A DNA stretch of 64,000 nt, taken from Amycolatopsis echigonensis. GTDB lineage: Bacteria > Actinomycetota > Actinomycetes > Mycobacteriales > Pseudonocardiaceae. The notes below the pieces were generated by a model that did no database searches, was not told the origin of the DNA, and saw only the letters and a program-made list of their open reading frames with translations. A program made the position numbers and the translations under genes. Below are positions 33,891 through 41,872 of this stretch, piece after piece (positions within the stretch are counted from its first letter, which is position 1; every line of letters starts with the position of its first letter). The stretch spans positions 1-64,000 of the forward strand of contig NZ_JACJHR010000039.1 of the NCBI RefSeq assembly GCF_014174495.1. Reading direction: 5' to 3'.

Positions 33891-33923
33891 TTCCCGGCGG
33901 ACCGACCGAGACGGAGGACCGCC

Positions 33924-34607
33924 ATGACCATGTCCGTGCGCACCGCAGCGGAGGCCCGGCCGCTGGGCAGAGTATTCCGGCTGCCCGGGGTCTACCGCCC
34001 GCAAGAGGACACCGCCCTGCTTTCCGGCGTGCTGGCCGCGGATACGAGCATCGGATGCGGAAAGCGCTGCGCGGACCTGGGAACCGGCAGCGGCGCGCTG
34101 GCGATCGCCTTGGCGCGCACGGGCGCCACGGTCGTCGCGGCGGACATTTCGATGCGGGCGTTGGCTTCCGCGTGGATGAACACCGTCCTGCGGGCTCTGC
34201 CGATCGGCCTGATCCGGGGCGGGCTCCAGGAAACAGTGGAAGCCGGGCCGTACGACGTCGTGGCCGCCAACCCTCCGTACGTGCCTTCTCCCGCGCCGGC
34301 GGTCCGCTCGAGTCGCGCCTGGGACGCCGGGCCGGACGGCCGCGCGATGCTGGATCCGTTGTGCGCGGCCGCTCCTTCTCTGCTGACCCGCACTGGCGCG
34401 CTCTATCTGGTGCAGTCGACGATGTCCGATGTGGACAAGACCCGCTTCGCGCTGGCGGCGGGCGGCCTGCGCAGCGAAGTGGTCGCGCGGGCGGAAGTGC
34501 CGTTCGGGCCGGTGGTTTCCGGACGCTTGGACTACCTGATCGACCGCGGATTCGTGCGGCCCGGCGAGCGCACCGAGGAACTGGTGGTGCTCCGTGCCGC
34601 GCGATGA
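33924..34607 (+). CDS. HemK/PrmC-like methyltransferase
   Basis: A 227-residue class I methyltransferase with the SAM loop CADLGTGSGALAIALA (about residues 49-64) and the amide-methylating signature AANPPYVPS (about 114-122). NPPY marks enzymes that methylate glutamine or adenine amino groups, such as release factors; this one is shorter than PrmC (about 280) and lacks its N-terminal helical domain, so its target is unknown. ATG 33924 has GGAGGA upstream. The 3' end overlaps the CDGSH gene by 14 bases. Confidence 0.85.
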   Translation: MTMSVRTAAEARPLGRVFRLPGVYRPQEDTALLSGVLAADTSIGCGKRCADLGTGSGALAIALARTGATVVAADISMRALASAWMNTVLRALPIGLIRGGLQETVEAGPYDVVAANPPYVPSPAPAVRSSRAWDAGPDGRAMLDPLCAAAPSLLTRTGALYLVQSTMSDVDKTRFALAAGGLRSEVVARAEVPFGPVVSGRLDYLIDRGFVRPGERTEELVVLRAAR

Positions 34608-34791
34608 ACGCCGGGTCCGGGTGGTGCCGGGCGGGCCGGTCCTGGTGGAGGGCCCGGTGGAAGTGTCCACTCCGGACGGGGACACGGTGCGGTCGGACCG
34701 GTTCGTCGTGGCGGTGTGCGCTTGCCGGCGCAGCAAGAGGTTTCCGTGGTGCGACACGAGCCATCGGAAGCGGGTGCGCGGCAGCGGGTGA
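34594..34791 (+). CDS. CDGSH iron-sulfur domain protein
   Basis: A 65-residue protein ending with the CDGSH-type 2Fe-2S site: CACRRSKRFPWCDTSH, that is C-x-C-x2-S-x3-P-x-C-D-x-S-H with three Cys and one His ligands. Such proteins carry redox-active, transferable clusters. GTG 34594 lies inside the end of the methyltransferase gene (14-base overlap), so the two are coupled and share the SigF-type promoter. Confidence 0.88.
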   Translation: MPRDERRVRVVPGGPVLVEGPVEVSTPDGDTVRSDRFVVAVCACRRSKRFPWCDTSHRKRVRGSG

Positions 34792-34805
34792 CTCGCACAC
34801 ACCGG

Positions 34806-34844
34806 AGGACTCCTTGCGGGAAGCTGATTCCCGCAAGGAGTCCT
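34806..34844. repeat. Long palindrome (family A, copy 4), likely bidirectional terminator
   Basis: 17-base perfect arms (34806-34822 and 34828-34844) around a 5-base loop, with the variant core GGGAAGCTGATTCCC, between the convergent CDGSH and iron-enzyme genes. Confidence 0.8.
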
Positions 34845-34863
34845 TCCCGGACTTTGGCCGCGG

Positions 34864-35844
34864 TCAGGGCAGCGGCTGGCGCAGCGAAGACAGCCCGGCC
34901 TGCCAGCAGCCGAGCAGGTGCTGGTCCAGCTGTGCTTCCAGGAAGCCGGTGGCCTGGATGCCGAACACGACGTCCGCGGCCAGTTCCGGTTCCGCGGCCA
35001 GCAGGCCGCCGACGACCTCGTGCCGCATGACCTGCTCGTGCACCGCGTCGGCCTCGATGTGCTCGGTGTAGAAGAAACGGCAGGCCGCGGGCGCGTCGAG
35101 GCGGCGCAGGATCCGGTCCATCCGCTGCGCGCCGGGGGCGGTGGTGATCTCCGCGGCGGCGAAGTGCCCGACCAGCGCCCCGCGCGACGCCCGGTGCAGG
35201 CCGAACATCGACATCATGTTGACCAGCGCGAGCATCGGCCCGGGAACGTGGTCCAGCAACGCCAGGTACCCGTCGGGCAGGCCGGCCGCCGCGAGCAGGT
35301 CGGCGAACAGCGTGGCGTGCACCCGGTCGGCGTGGCCGCCGCCGAACTCGTCGAATTCGACCGCTACCAGTCCGGCCTTCGCCGCACCGGACAGCCGCGG
35401 GATGACCCACGCGTGCGGATCGGCTTCTTTCAGGTGGTAGATCGACCGGTGCGCGAAGAGTTCGCGCACGTGCCACCATTCGCCTTCGGCGAGCAGGAAA
35501 CCGACAGCTCCGTCGGCGTCGTGTTCGGTCAGCAGCTCGTCGAGTTCGGTGTCCACGTCGGAGCCGCCCGCGACCGCGTCGCGCAGTGCGGAGCGGAACG
35601 TGTTTTCCAGCTGGGCCCGGATTCTCAGCAGCGCGGTGTCCCATTCGCGTTCCGCGTCGACGCCGGGCAGCCCGCGGTAGTGCAGTTCGTAGCAGAGATG
35701 CAGGGCGAGGTGGAGATCGTCGCCGAACGGGTCGGCGTCGCGGAGGTCGACCGCGGTCCGGCTGCCTGGATCGCGCAGGAGTTCCAGCAGCGCCGCGGAG
35801 ACCGGTCCGCGAGCGGTCGGCAGTGCGAGCAGGGAGGTCGTCAT
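34864..35844 (-). CDS. Heme-oxygenase-like iron-containing redox enzyme
   Basis: A 326-residue all-helical protein of the iron-containing redox enzyme (heme-oxygenase-like diiron) family. Likely ligands appear in EWWHVRELFAHRSIYHLKE, VEFDEFGGGHADRVH and TEHIEADAVHEQVMRHE. Known members oxidise amino- or fatty-acid-type substrates with O2; this one's substrate is unknown. ATG 35844 overlaps the stop of the carboxylate-amine ligase in ATGA, so the two enzymes are made together and may act on one metabolite. A weak GGGTA box lies just upstream inside the ligase gene. Confidence 0.85.
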   Translation of the reverse strand: MTTSLLALPTARGPVSAALLELLRDPGSRTAVDLRDADPFGDDLHLALHLCYELHYRGLPGVDAEREWDTALLRIRAQLENTFRSALRDAVAGGSDVDTELDELLTEHDADGAVGFLLAEGEWWHVRELFAHRSIYHLKEADPHAWVIPRLSGAAKAGLVAVEFDEFGGGHADRVHATLFADLLAAAGLPDGYLALLDHVPGPMLALVNMMSMFGLHRASRGALVGHFAAAEITTAPGAQRMDRILRRLDAPAACRFFYTEHIEADAVHEQVMRHEVVGGLLAAEPELAADVVFGIQATGFLEAQLDQHLLGCWQAGLSSLRQPLP

Positions 35845-36959
35845 TTCCCCCGGGTACCCGCCTGGGGCGAGGTCACGCGTGGGACGGTGCGCGCGGCGAG
35901 CATCGCGACCACTCCGTCCGGCCCGGCTTTCCGTTGTGCGGCTGAACCAGTGCCGTCCCGCAACGCTGCTCGGACGAGCCGGTGGGCGAGTTCGCGGTCC
36001 CCGGCCGCCTGCAGCGCAGGTTCCGCATAACGGAGCAGATCGGCTAGGAAGTCGGCGGCGCGCAGCGGTCTCGCGCGGACCGGGTCGACGAGGGCGCCGG
36101 TGAGGCCGTGCCGCGTCGCCGCCCACACCGCCGCCGAACCGATTTGCGGATCGAGCGGAGATGCCTCGACGCCGTGTTCCAGGTCAGCGAGTGCGGACGC
36201 GACGAGTGCGCGCGACAGGACCGCTTGGACGAGCGTGCCGTCAACGGTCAACGGCACGTCGGCGACCCGCAGTTCGACCGTCGGATACCGGGGCGAAGGC
36301 CGAGCGAGCCAGAACGTCTGCTCACGGTCCACCAACGCGCCGCATTCCACCAGCGAGTCGACGAGACGCAGATGCTCGGCGTGCGAACGCGCGTGCGGGG
36401 CGAGCCCGGAGCCGGGAAAACGGGTCTGCAGAGCCATTCTCCAGCTGTGCAGCCCGGTGTCGCGGCCGCGGTCGAACGGGGAGTTGGCTGACAGCGCGAG
36501 CAGCGCCGGGAGCCACCGCGCGAGATGGTTCACGACCGCTACCGCGGTGTCCGCGTCCGGCACGCCGACGTGCACGTGGCAGCCGCAGGCCTCGTAATCG
36601 GCGGCCAGATCGCCGTAATGCGCGTCGATCCGCGCGTACCTGTCCGGCGGCAGCGGCTCGGCGGGGGAGCGGCGGGCGCCGACCGGGCTTCCGGTGGCCA
36701 GGAGCGCGCAGCCAGCGTCGGTCGCGGCGCGGGACAGCGCCAGGCGGCCGCGGCACAGCTGGTCGCGAAGCTGCGCCGCGGTCGTGCAGACGCCGGTGGC
36801 GTGTTCGACCTGGGTCGCGCGCAATTCCCGGTGGACGGCCGCGCCGTCCGCGAGCTGTCCGACCTTGCCGAGAACCTCGTCCGCGACGGGCATCGGGCGG
36901 CCGTCGTCCGGCGCGGCGAGCAGAAACTCTTCCTCGACGCCGAGTGTCGGTACGTCCAT
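35841..36959 (-). CDS. Carboxylate-amine ligase, glutamate-cysteine ligase family 2 (YbdK-like)
   Basis: A 372-residue ligase beginning MDVPTLGVEEEFLL, where GVEEEF carries the metal-binding Glu residues of the GCS2 fold. GCHVHVGVPD and LSANSPFDRGRDTG are further signatures. The family joins glutamate (or a related acid) to an amine with ATP. ATG 36959 has GGGAGG 6 bases upstream; the GTG two codons earlier is less likely. First gene of an operon with the iron enzyme, from a GGATT-N15-GGGTA promoter, back to back with the iron-permease gene. Confidence 0.88.
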   Translation of the reverse strand: MDVPTLGVEEEFLLAAPDDGRPMPVADEVLGKVGQLADGAAVHRELRATQVEHATGVCTTAAQLRDQLCRGRLALSRAATDAGCALLATGSPVGARRSPAEPLPPDRYARIDAHYGDLAADYEACGCHVHVGVPDADTAVAVVNHLARWLPALLALSANSPFDRGRDTGLHSWRMALQTRFPGSGLAPHARSHAEHLRLVDSLVECGALVDREQTFWLARPSPRYPTVELRVADVPLTVDGTLVQAVLSRALVASALADLEHGVEASPLDPQIGSAAVWAATRHGLTGALVDPVRARPLRAADFLADLLRYAEPALQAAGDRELAHRLVRAALRDGTGSAAQRKAGPDGVVAMLAARTVPRVTSPQAGTRGK

Positions 36960-36980
36960 CGGCACCTCCCCGGACCGGAA

Positions 36981-37005
36981 TACCCACGCGGCGGCGCGGC
37001 AATCC
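36981..37005 (-). promoter_or_regulatory. SigB/SigF-type promoter of the ligase-iron enzyme operon
   Basis: GGATT (complement of 37001-37005), 15 bases, GGGTA (complement of 36981-36985). Confidence 0.6.
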
Positions 37006-37031
37006 GCGGCGGTCCTTTCCCGGCAGCGCGG

Positions 37032-37056
37032 CGTTTCCCGCTGAGGCCGGCGGGTA
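37032..37056 (+). promoter_or_regulatory. SigF-type promoter of the iron-permease-family gene
   Basis: CGTTT 37032-37036, 15 bases, GGGTA 37052-37056, 37 bases before ATG 37094. Confidence 0.75.
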
Positions 37057-37093
37057 TCCGGCGCGGCGACCGGCAGACCGCGAAGGAGGCTTG

Positions 37094-37510
37094 ATGGGCA
37101 ACGACGATCGTCCGCACGGCGCGGTGATGCCGAGCGACGTCCCGCAGCGGCTCTCCTGGTTCGACCGGTTCGCGACGACGACGAGCGGTTACGTGTCGCA
37201 CGCCTGGTTTTTCGTCGCGTGCGTCCTGCTGGTGGTGGTGTGGGCGCCGTCGATTTTCGTGTTCGGCACGGTCGACACCTGGCAGCTGGTGATCAACACG
37301 CTGACCTCGATCGTCACCTTTCTTCTCGTCGCGCTGCTGCAGAACACGCAGAAGCGGGCCGACGAAGCGGTGCAGCACAAGCTGAACGCGATCGCCGACG
37401 GGCTGAGCGACCTGATGGAGCACGTCGGCGGCGACGATCCGGACGTCGGCCGGGACCGCCGGGAACTGCGGCGCGCGGTCGGGCTGGAGGACCGGGAAAG
37501 CTCGGCGTGA
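37094..37510 (+). CDS. Low-affinity iron permease family protein
   Basis: A 138-residue membrane protein with two hydrophobic helices (AWFFVACVLLVVVWAPSIF and VINTLTSIVTFLLVALLQNTQ) and a cytosolic coiled tail (QHKLNAIADGLSDLMEHVGG), the pattern of bacterial members of the low-affinity iron permease family. The conserved LLQNTQ.R...A...KL.AI segment is clear. Iron transport by bacterial members has not been proven. ATG 37094 has GGAGG upstream and a good SigF-type promoter. Confidence 0.85.
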   Translation: MGNDDRPHGAVMPSDVPQRLSWFDRFATTTSGYVSHAWFFVACVLLVVVWAPSIFVFGTVDTWQLVINTLTSIVTFLLVALLQNTQKRADEAVQHKLNAIADGLSDLMEHVGGDDPDVGRDRRELRRAVGLEDRESSA

Positions 37511-37517
37511 ACCCGGT

Positions 37518-37700
37518 TCAGGCGTCGAACCGGGTGGTCTCCGCGAGCGGGGCGCGCCCGACCGAGAACCGGTTGACCGGTGCGGCGCGGCCGGCGTAGC
37601 CGAACGAGATCCCGAACAGCAGCGCGACGTGCGGGGTGCCGTAGAAGCGCGGGCTCTCGGCGTAGTAGGCAGCACGCGCCTCGTGGTCGTCTAAACCGAT
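37518..37700 (-). pseudogene. C-terminal remnant of a nitroreductase-family gene
   Basis: About 60 codons match the end of nitroreductases (ALLFGISFGYAGRAAPVNRF, then SVGRAPLAETTRF). The N-terminal flavin-binding part is absent; upstream of it, in another frame, is the start of an MFS gene. Confidence 0.7.
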
Positions 37701-37873
37701 CCGCAGTGCGCCGTACAACGCGCCGCGATCGCCAGTGCGTAGGCGGTGACGATCCAGGTCATCGATCCCGGCCCGCCGAGGTCCGCGGCGATGCGGGGCA
37801 GCGCGGTGGCGATGCCGATCTTGGCGCGCCGGGTGAACGGGCCGGTTTCTTCCGCCGCGGCGGTTCTCGGCAT
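37691..37873 (-). pseudogene. N-terminal remnant of an MFS (DHA2-type) transporter gene
   Basis: ATG 37873 with a purine-rich GGGGGAAGGG upstream is followed by a transporter-like N-terminus (FTRRAKIGIATALPRIAADL, then TWIVTAYALA). Compared with intact relatives the first membrane helix is missing by an in-frame deletion between KIG and IATALP, and the gene stops after about 60 codons where the nitroreductase remnant begins. Clearly non-functional. Confidence 0.7.
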
Positions 37874-37923
37874 GGCAGGACGCCCTTCCCCCAGGAGACG
37901 TCCTCCCAAGGTAGCCACAAACG

Positions 37924-37936
37924 TGCCCACTGGGCA
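37924..37936. promoter_or_regulatory. Perfect 13-base palindrome upstream of the MFS remnant
   Basis: TGCCCACTGGGCA, about 50 bases upstream of the remnant's start, is typical of TetR-type operators of multidrug transporter genes. No regulator gene remains next to it, so it may be an orphan operator. Confidence 0.45.
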
Positions 37937-38040
37937 ACTTTCTGCTCATGCGTCCTCGGGTGTCGAAACGGCGGCGCCGAATTCGTGGCGTAGGCAAGAG
38001 CGGCTCCACGCCGGGCCGGGGAAGACGAGGAGAGGCCGTC

Positions 38041-38517
38041 ATGACCGAAAAAGTGAGCGCCACGCTGACCATCGCCACGTCCGCCGAGCAGGTCTTCGCG
38101 GTGCTGGCGGATCCGGCCGCGCACGCCGCGATCGACGGCACCGGCTGGGTCCAGGCCGCGGTCGACCACGCCCCGCTCGCCGCGCCCGGCCAGCTCTTCC
38201 GCATGGGCATGCACCACGCCGACCACCCGGACGGCGACTACGAGACGGTCAACAAAGTGGAGGTCCTGGACCCGGCGCGAGCCATCGGCTGGGTGACCGG
38301 CTACCGGAAAGGCGACGGCGAACTGGAGTTCGGCGGCTGGCTCTGGCGGTACGACCTGGCACCGCTCGGCCCGGCCGGGACCGAGGTGACGCTGTCCTAC
38401 GACTGGTCGGCCGTGCCGCAGTTCGTCCGCGACCGCGGCATCCAGTTCCCGCCGTTCGGTCCCGGCCACCTGGACGGCTCCTTGCGCCACCTGGCCGAGT
38501 TGTGCGCCGCCGGCTAG
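38041..38517 (+). CDS. SRPBCC-family polyketide cyclase/dehydrase-like protein
   Basis: A 158-residue START-like protein: SATLTIATSAEQVFAVLADPAAHAAIDGTGWV at the start, DYETVNKVEVLDPARAIGWV in the middle, and a C-terminal helix. The fold binds hydrophobic ligands; no ligand can be named. ATG 38041 has GAGGAGAGG upstream. Its stop overlaps that of the convergent hydrolase. Confidence 0.85.
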   Translation: MTEKVSATLTIATSAEQVFAVLADPAAHAAIDGTGWVQAAVDHAPLAAPGQLFRMGMHHADHPDGDYETVNKVEVLDPARAIGWVTGYRKGDGELEFGGWLWRYDLAPLGPAGTEVTLSYDWSAVPQFVRDRGIQFPPFGPGHLDGSLRHLAELCAAG

Positions 38518-39233
38518 GCGAGCTTCAGCAGGAGTTCGCTCAGCTCGACCGGCATCGTGATCATGCAGTCATGCCCGGTCGGCAGCTCCCACACCTGCGA
38601 GGGCGTCCCGTTCGGCTGGATCGCGGGGACGGGACGGCGGACGATGCCCTTCGGGGTCGTGCCGACGCAGTGGATGTGCGTGCGCGGGATCGCTCGCGCG
38701 GCCGGGTTGTCCAGCCGCACCGGCTGCTGCAGGCAGCGCACCGGCTGGTCGGAGAGCATTCCGCGCAGCCATTCGAGGTCGGCCGGATCGGTGACGCCGA
38801 AGAGCCCGAACGGCGCGGGCCGCTCCGGCAGCGGCGGAACGCGCCAGCCGTCGCCGTGCTGCTGGGCGAGGTCGATCAGGCTCTGGCTGACCGGCTGGAC
38901 GTCGACCGCGGTTTCGCCGTCCTCGGGCACCATCGCGTCGAGGTAGACCAGCTCGGCGACCCGGTCCGGCACCTCGTTCGCGGCCGACGAGACGACCAGC
39001 CCGGCGTAGCTGTGTCCGACCAGGACCACGTCCTGCTCGCCGCGGAGCACGTCCACGATGTCCTGGACGTGGGTGTCGAGCCCGATTTCAGGGCTGAGCA
39101 GGTGTTTCTTGTCGCCGTAGCCGGTCAGGGAGGGCGCGAGCACCCGGTGCCCGGCCGATTCCAGCAGCGGGACCACCCGGTCCCAGGCCCGGCCGCTGTG
39201 CCAGGCGCCGTGGACCAGTACGAACGTCGTCAT
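38514..39233 (-). CDS. Alpha/beta hydrolase
   Basis: A 239-residue alpha/beta hydrolase. Oxyanion segment FVLVHGAWHSGRAW, nucleophile GHSYAG near residue 75, and the terminal His in LPTGHDCMI are present. It resembles plant-esterase/hydroxynitrile-lyase-like bacterial hydrolases. Substrate unknown. ATG 39233 is divergent from an HxlR regulator, with two perfect palindromes between, so it is probably induced by the compound HxlR senses. Confidence 0.88.
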   Translation of the reverse strand: MTTFVLVHGAWHSGRAWDRVVPLLESAGHRVLAPSLTGYGDKKHLLSPEIGLDTHVQDIVDVLRGEQDVVLVGHSYAGLVVSSAANEVPDRVAELVYLDAMVPEDGETAVDVQPVSQSLIDLAQQHGDGWRVPPLPERPAPFGLFGVTDPADLEWLRGMLSDQPVRCLQQPVRLDNPAARAIPRTHIHCVGTTPKGIVRRPVPAIQPNGTPSQVWELPTGHDCMITMPVELSELLLKLA

Positions 39234-39261
39234 CTCAGGGTTCCTCGTTCTCGGGATTCGT

Positions 39262-39278
39262 GGTTACCTGCAGTAACC
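39262..39278. promoter_or_regulatory. Palindromic operator 1 between hydrolase and HxlR genes
   Basis: GGTTACCTGCAGTAACC, perfect 6-base arms around 5 bases, 29 bases from the hydrolase start. Confidence 0.55.
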
Positions 39279-39328
39279 CGGTACTGTTTGATAACCATCG
39301 TGATAGTCCGCGCCGCGGCGGGCAATAA

Positions 39329-39344
39329 GGCACTAATTAGTGCC
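39329..39344. promoter_or_regulatory. Palindromic operator 2 between hydrolase and HxlR genes
   Basis: GGCACTAATTAGTGCC, a perfect 16-base palindrome, 20 bases before the HxlR start. Its sequence differs from operator 1, so a second regulator or an autoregulatory site is possible. Confidence 0.55.
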
Positions 39345-39364
39345 CCGGTTCTCCGGAGGTAACC

Positions 39365-39706
39365 ATGGCCGACGAGGTGTGCCGGACCCGAGTGGTCCTC
39401 GAGATCGTGGGGGACAAATGGGCGCTGCTGATCGTCCGCATGCTGCGCGACGGCCCGCGGCGGTTCACTGAGCTCAAACGGGAAATCGAGGGGATCAGCC
39501 AGCGGATGCTCACGGTCACGCTGCGGGACCTGGAACGCGACGGGATTCTCACGCGGACTGTCCACAATGTCATGCCGCCGCACGTTTCCTACGAGCTGAC
39601 GGCGATGGGCCGGACCCTTCGCGAGGCGACCGCGCCCTTGCTGGAGTGGAGCGTCGAGCATTTGGCGAAAATCGAAAAGGCGCGCGCGGACTACGACGCT
39701 CGCTGA
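39365..39706 (+). CDS. HxlR-family transcriptional regulator
   Basis: A 113-residue winged-helix protein with the usual N-terminal Cys (EVCRTRVVLEIVGDKWALLI), recognition helix SQRMLTVTLRDLERDGILTR and wing. Family members sense aldehydes, quinones or oxidants through the N-terminal Cys. ATG 39365 has GGAGG upstream. Likely controls the divergent hydrolase. Confidence 0.92.
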   Translation: MADEVCRTRVVLEIVGDKWALLIVRMLRDGPRRFTELKREIEGISQRMLTVTLRDLERDGILTRTVHNVMPPHVSYELTAMGRTLREATAPLLEWSVEHLAKIEKARADYDAR

Positions 39707-39779
39707 ACGGGATTGGCTGGCTCTCTGAACTGGCGCGGCGACGGCGGCCAGCCGGCGCTCCTCGAACCGCGGCGTTCCG

Positions 39780-40378
39780 GTGATCCGGACGCGTCGATCT
39801 CACTGCGGGCCAGCGCCGCGTCGACGTCGCCGGAATGCGGGGTGGCCACGATGTCGTCGCGGCGGAAGAGTTCGGGCGGTTGGACGTCGGGTTGCTCGAC
39901 CCGGGCGTCCCCGGACGGTTCGGACTGGCCGATTTCACCGAACCGTCCTATCGGGACAGCAGGCGGACCAATGTGGACGATGTGGGGTACGGCCTGCGTG
40001 CTTGCCATTGGTGCGCCGCCAGGGCGAGGGGTCGGTCGTCGTGACGGCGAGTTGGCCGGACTGACCGGTTCGCCGGACCTGTTCTACGCGACCAGCAAGC
40101 ACGCCTTGATCGGCCTGGTCCGGTCGGCCGCGCCGCAGCTCGGCTCGGACGGCGTCCGGATCAACGCTCTCTGCCCCGGCTTGGTGGACACGCCGGTCCT
40201 CGCGGGATTCCGTTCGTCGCTGGAGAAAGCCGGGCTTCGGATCGCCGAGCCCGCCGAAGCCGCGACGGCCGTGGAGACGATCCTGGCGAGCGGCGAGACC
40301 GGAGGCGCGGGGGTTATGCAGGCCGGTCGCCCGGCGAATCTTGTGCCGGTGCCGGAAATCCCGCTTGCCGCTAGGTGA
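39780..40378 (+). pseudogene. Frameshifted short-chain dehydrogenase
   Basis: SDR sequence continues through three frames: EEFGRLDVGLLDPGVPGRFG and TNVDDVGYGLRAC in one, CLPLVRRQGEGSVVVTAS in a second, and AGLTGSPDLFYATSKHALIG with the YxxxK pair to the end in a third. Indels are near 40005 and near 40056 (one base lost in what was TTGGCCGGA). The N-terminal cofactor loop is unrecognisable. The stop is at 40378. Confidence 0.75.
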
Positions 40379-40611
40379 ACGCGTCCCACCTCGTTCCGGC
40401 AGAGGGTTGGGCGAGTTTCGCCGTTCTGTACTCGACTGGCGGCTGCGGCCTGTCCGGTTTGACCGGAAATTGAGGGACGCTGCCTGAGCTGCGTGTGCCC
40501 GAGCCGGAATTTGTCCGAGGACGTACTATCCTGGGCGGGCAGGGATGCGGGGACAGGCTTCGGCGGGCCGGACGGGCTGCTGCGGCGCGGGTGCGTAGTT
40601 AAGGTCGAGGG

Positions 40612-41124
40612 ATGTCGACAGCAGTGGGTGGGTCAGCGAAAGGCGGCTCGCGGGCGGGGCGTCGGGTGAGCCTGGAGGCGCCGGCGGATCTCGCCGCGGC
40701 GCCGGGGTACGGGGCTCGGCGGCTGTACCAGGCGTATTTGGCGGCTTGGAATCGGCATGTCGATTCGGTGCTGACCGGGCCGCAGTTCGCGGTGCTGTCG
40801 GCGGTGCGGGCTTATCCCGGATTCGACCAGACCGCGTTGGCCAAGGCGGTGGCGCTGGATACGTCGACGATGGCTGATGTGTGCCGCCGGTTGGAGAATC
40901 GGGGGCTGATCGCACGGGGGCCCGCGCCGCATGACGCGCGGGCGAAGGTGCTGACGTTGACGGAGGACGGGTTGGCCGCGTTTCGAGAGGTGACCCGGCG
41001 GACGCGGAAGCTGGATCAGGCGTTGCTGGCGGGATGCCCGGAGGAGCGGCGGGCGGAGATCGCGGGGATGCTGAATGAATTGGGGGCGCTGTGGGAGGCG
41101 GTTGCTGAGCGTCCGGAGATTTGA
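40612..41124 (+). CDS. MarR-family regulator, likely of the nicotinate cluster
   Basis: A 170-residue winged-helix protein: FAVLSAVRAYPGFDQTALAKAVALDTSTMADVCRRLENRGL contains the recognition helix, followed by the basic wing APHDARAKVLTLTEDG. It lies at the head of the nicotinate genes, where Pseudomonas has the MarR-type repressor NicR. Two copies of a CGGATAATCCG element stand before the two nic operons and are its probable targets. ATG 40612; no strong ribosome site. Confidence 0.85.
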   Translation: MSTAVGGSAKGGSRAGRRVSLEAPADLAAAPGYGARRLYQAYLAAWNRHVDSVLTGPQFAVLSAVRAYPGFDQTALAKAVALDTSTMADVCRRLENRGLIARGPAPHDARAKVLTLTEDGLAAFREVTRRTRKLDQALLAGCPEERRAEIAGMLNELGALWEAVAERPEI

Positions 41125-41210
41125 CGGTTTTGGGGCGATCGGCTCGTCGCCTGGCGGCGACATTGCAGGTGGGGGTTGCGTGGGGCACCCCGAAGCCCGA
41201 GTGTGCTGAC

Positions 41211-41265
41211 GGTCTGGGGGTGCTTGTCAAGGCGGGAAAGATGCCTTGACAAGCACCCCCAGACC
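41211..41265. terminator. Strong hairpin after the MarR gene
   Basis: Perfect 23-base arms (41211-41233 and 41243-41265) with a 9-base loop, about 90 bases past the MarR stop; partial pairing extends further out (CACCCCGAAGCC near 41187 with GGCTTCG near 41273). No T tract follows. It could end MarR transcription or be another dispersed repeat; its sequence is unrelated to family A. Confidence 0.55.
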
Positions 41266-41800
41266 GCAGGGAGGCTTCGTATCGGGGTGCGGGGGTGGTG
41301 TGGGTGCCTGGATCTGTTGAGTGCGTTGGCTGCGGTTGGGCGGGGTTCACTGCTTGGGTGGGTTGGCTGCGGTCGGGTGTTGCTGCGTGAAGGGCTCCTT
41401 GGGGATCTGAGTCCGTGAAGGTTCCTCTCATGGATCGCCTCGCCGTCCAGAGGGGTGCTGTTCGGTGGTGGGCTTGGCGTTTCGCGGCTCAGGGGGAGCC
41501 CGTTCTCGCGGAGCGGCACCGGCGGTGAGCGGGATGTCGGGGGATTCCGGTCGAGGCGGGCTGCGCTGGCATCGGCCTGGGTGCGGCACCAACTCGAGTG
41601 CGGCGTGCTGGGTCGGCATGGGGGCGACTGTCTCGGCAGCGCTGTGTACCGTCCAGGGGTTTCCAGGTCGCGACTGCCTGTCGAGAACTCTGCCTGAACG
41701 GTCCCGCGAAAACCGCTGTGCCGCCTCGCTCGGTGACTGGTCCGGCACCCACCGCGCCCGCGGCGCCTGATCGTCCCGAAAATTCTCCCGAGACTATTGC

Positions 41801-41828
41801 GTGTTCGGATAATCCGTGTTCGGATTAA
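41801..41828. promoter_or_regulatory. nic operator/promoter element, copy 1
   Basis: GTGTTCGGATAATCCG followed by TGTTCGGATTAA. It holds the perfect palindrome CGGATAATCCG (41806-41816) and a second half site TTCGGAT. GGATAAT can also serve as a -10 box. The same arrangement is found at 50643-50671. Confidence 0.65.
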
Positions 41829-41872
41829 CCGCATCCGGGTGACGGGTCGAGCTAGCGGTAGGAGGTCAGCGG

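Larger units (their letters stand above)
41125..41872. other. Intergenic region with hairpin, degenerate repeat and nic operator
   Basis: About 750 bases without a credible gene: open frames here lack ribosome sites and family resemblance. It contains a perfect 23-base inverted repeat (41211-41265), a broken copy of the family A palindrome near 41387-41430, and the nic operator at 41801-41828. Confidence 0.6.

Noticed and set aside
35855..35879. GGGTA box directly before the iron-enzyme gene as its own promoter
   Set aside because: The -35 position reads CGCGT or GCGTG, and the gene overlaps its upstream neighbour, so coupled transcription is more likely. Left out of the promoter list.
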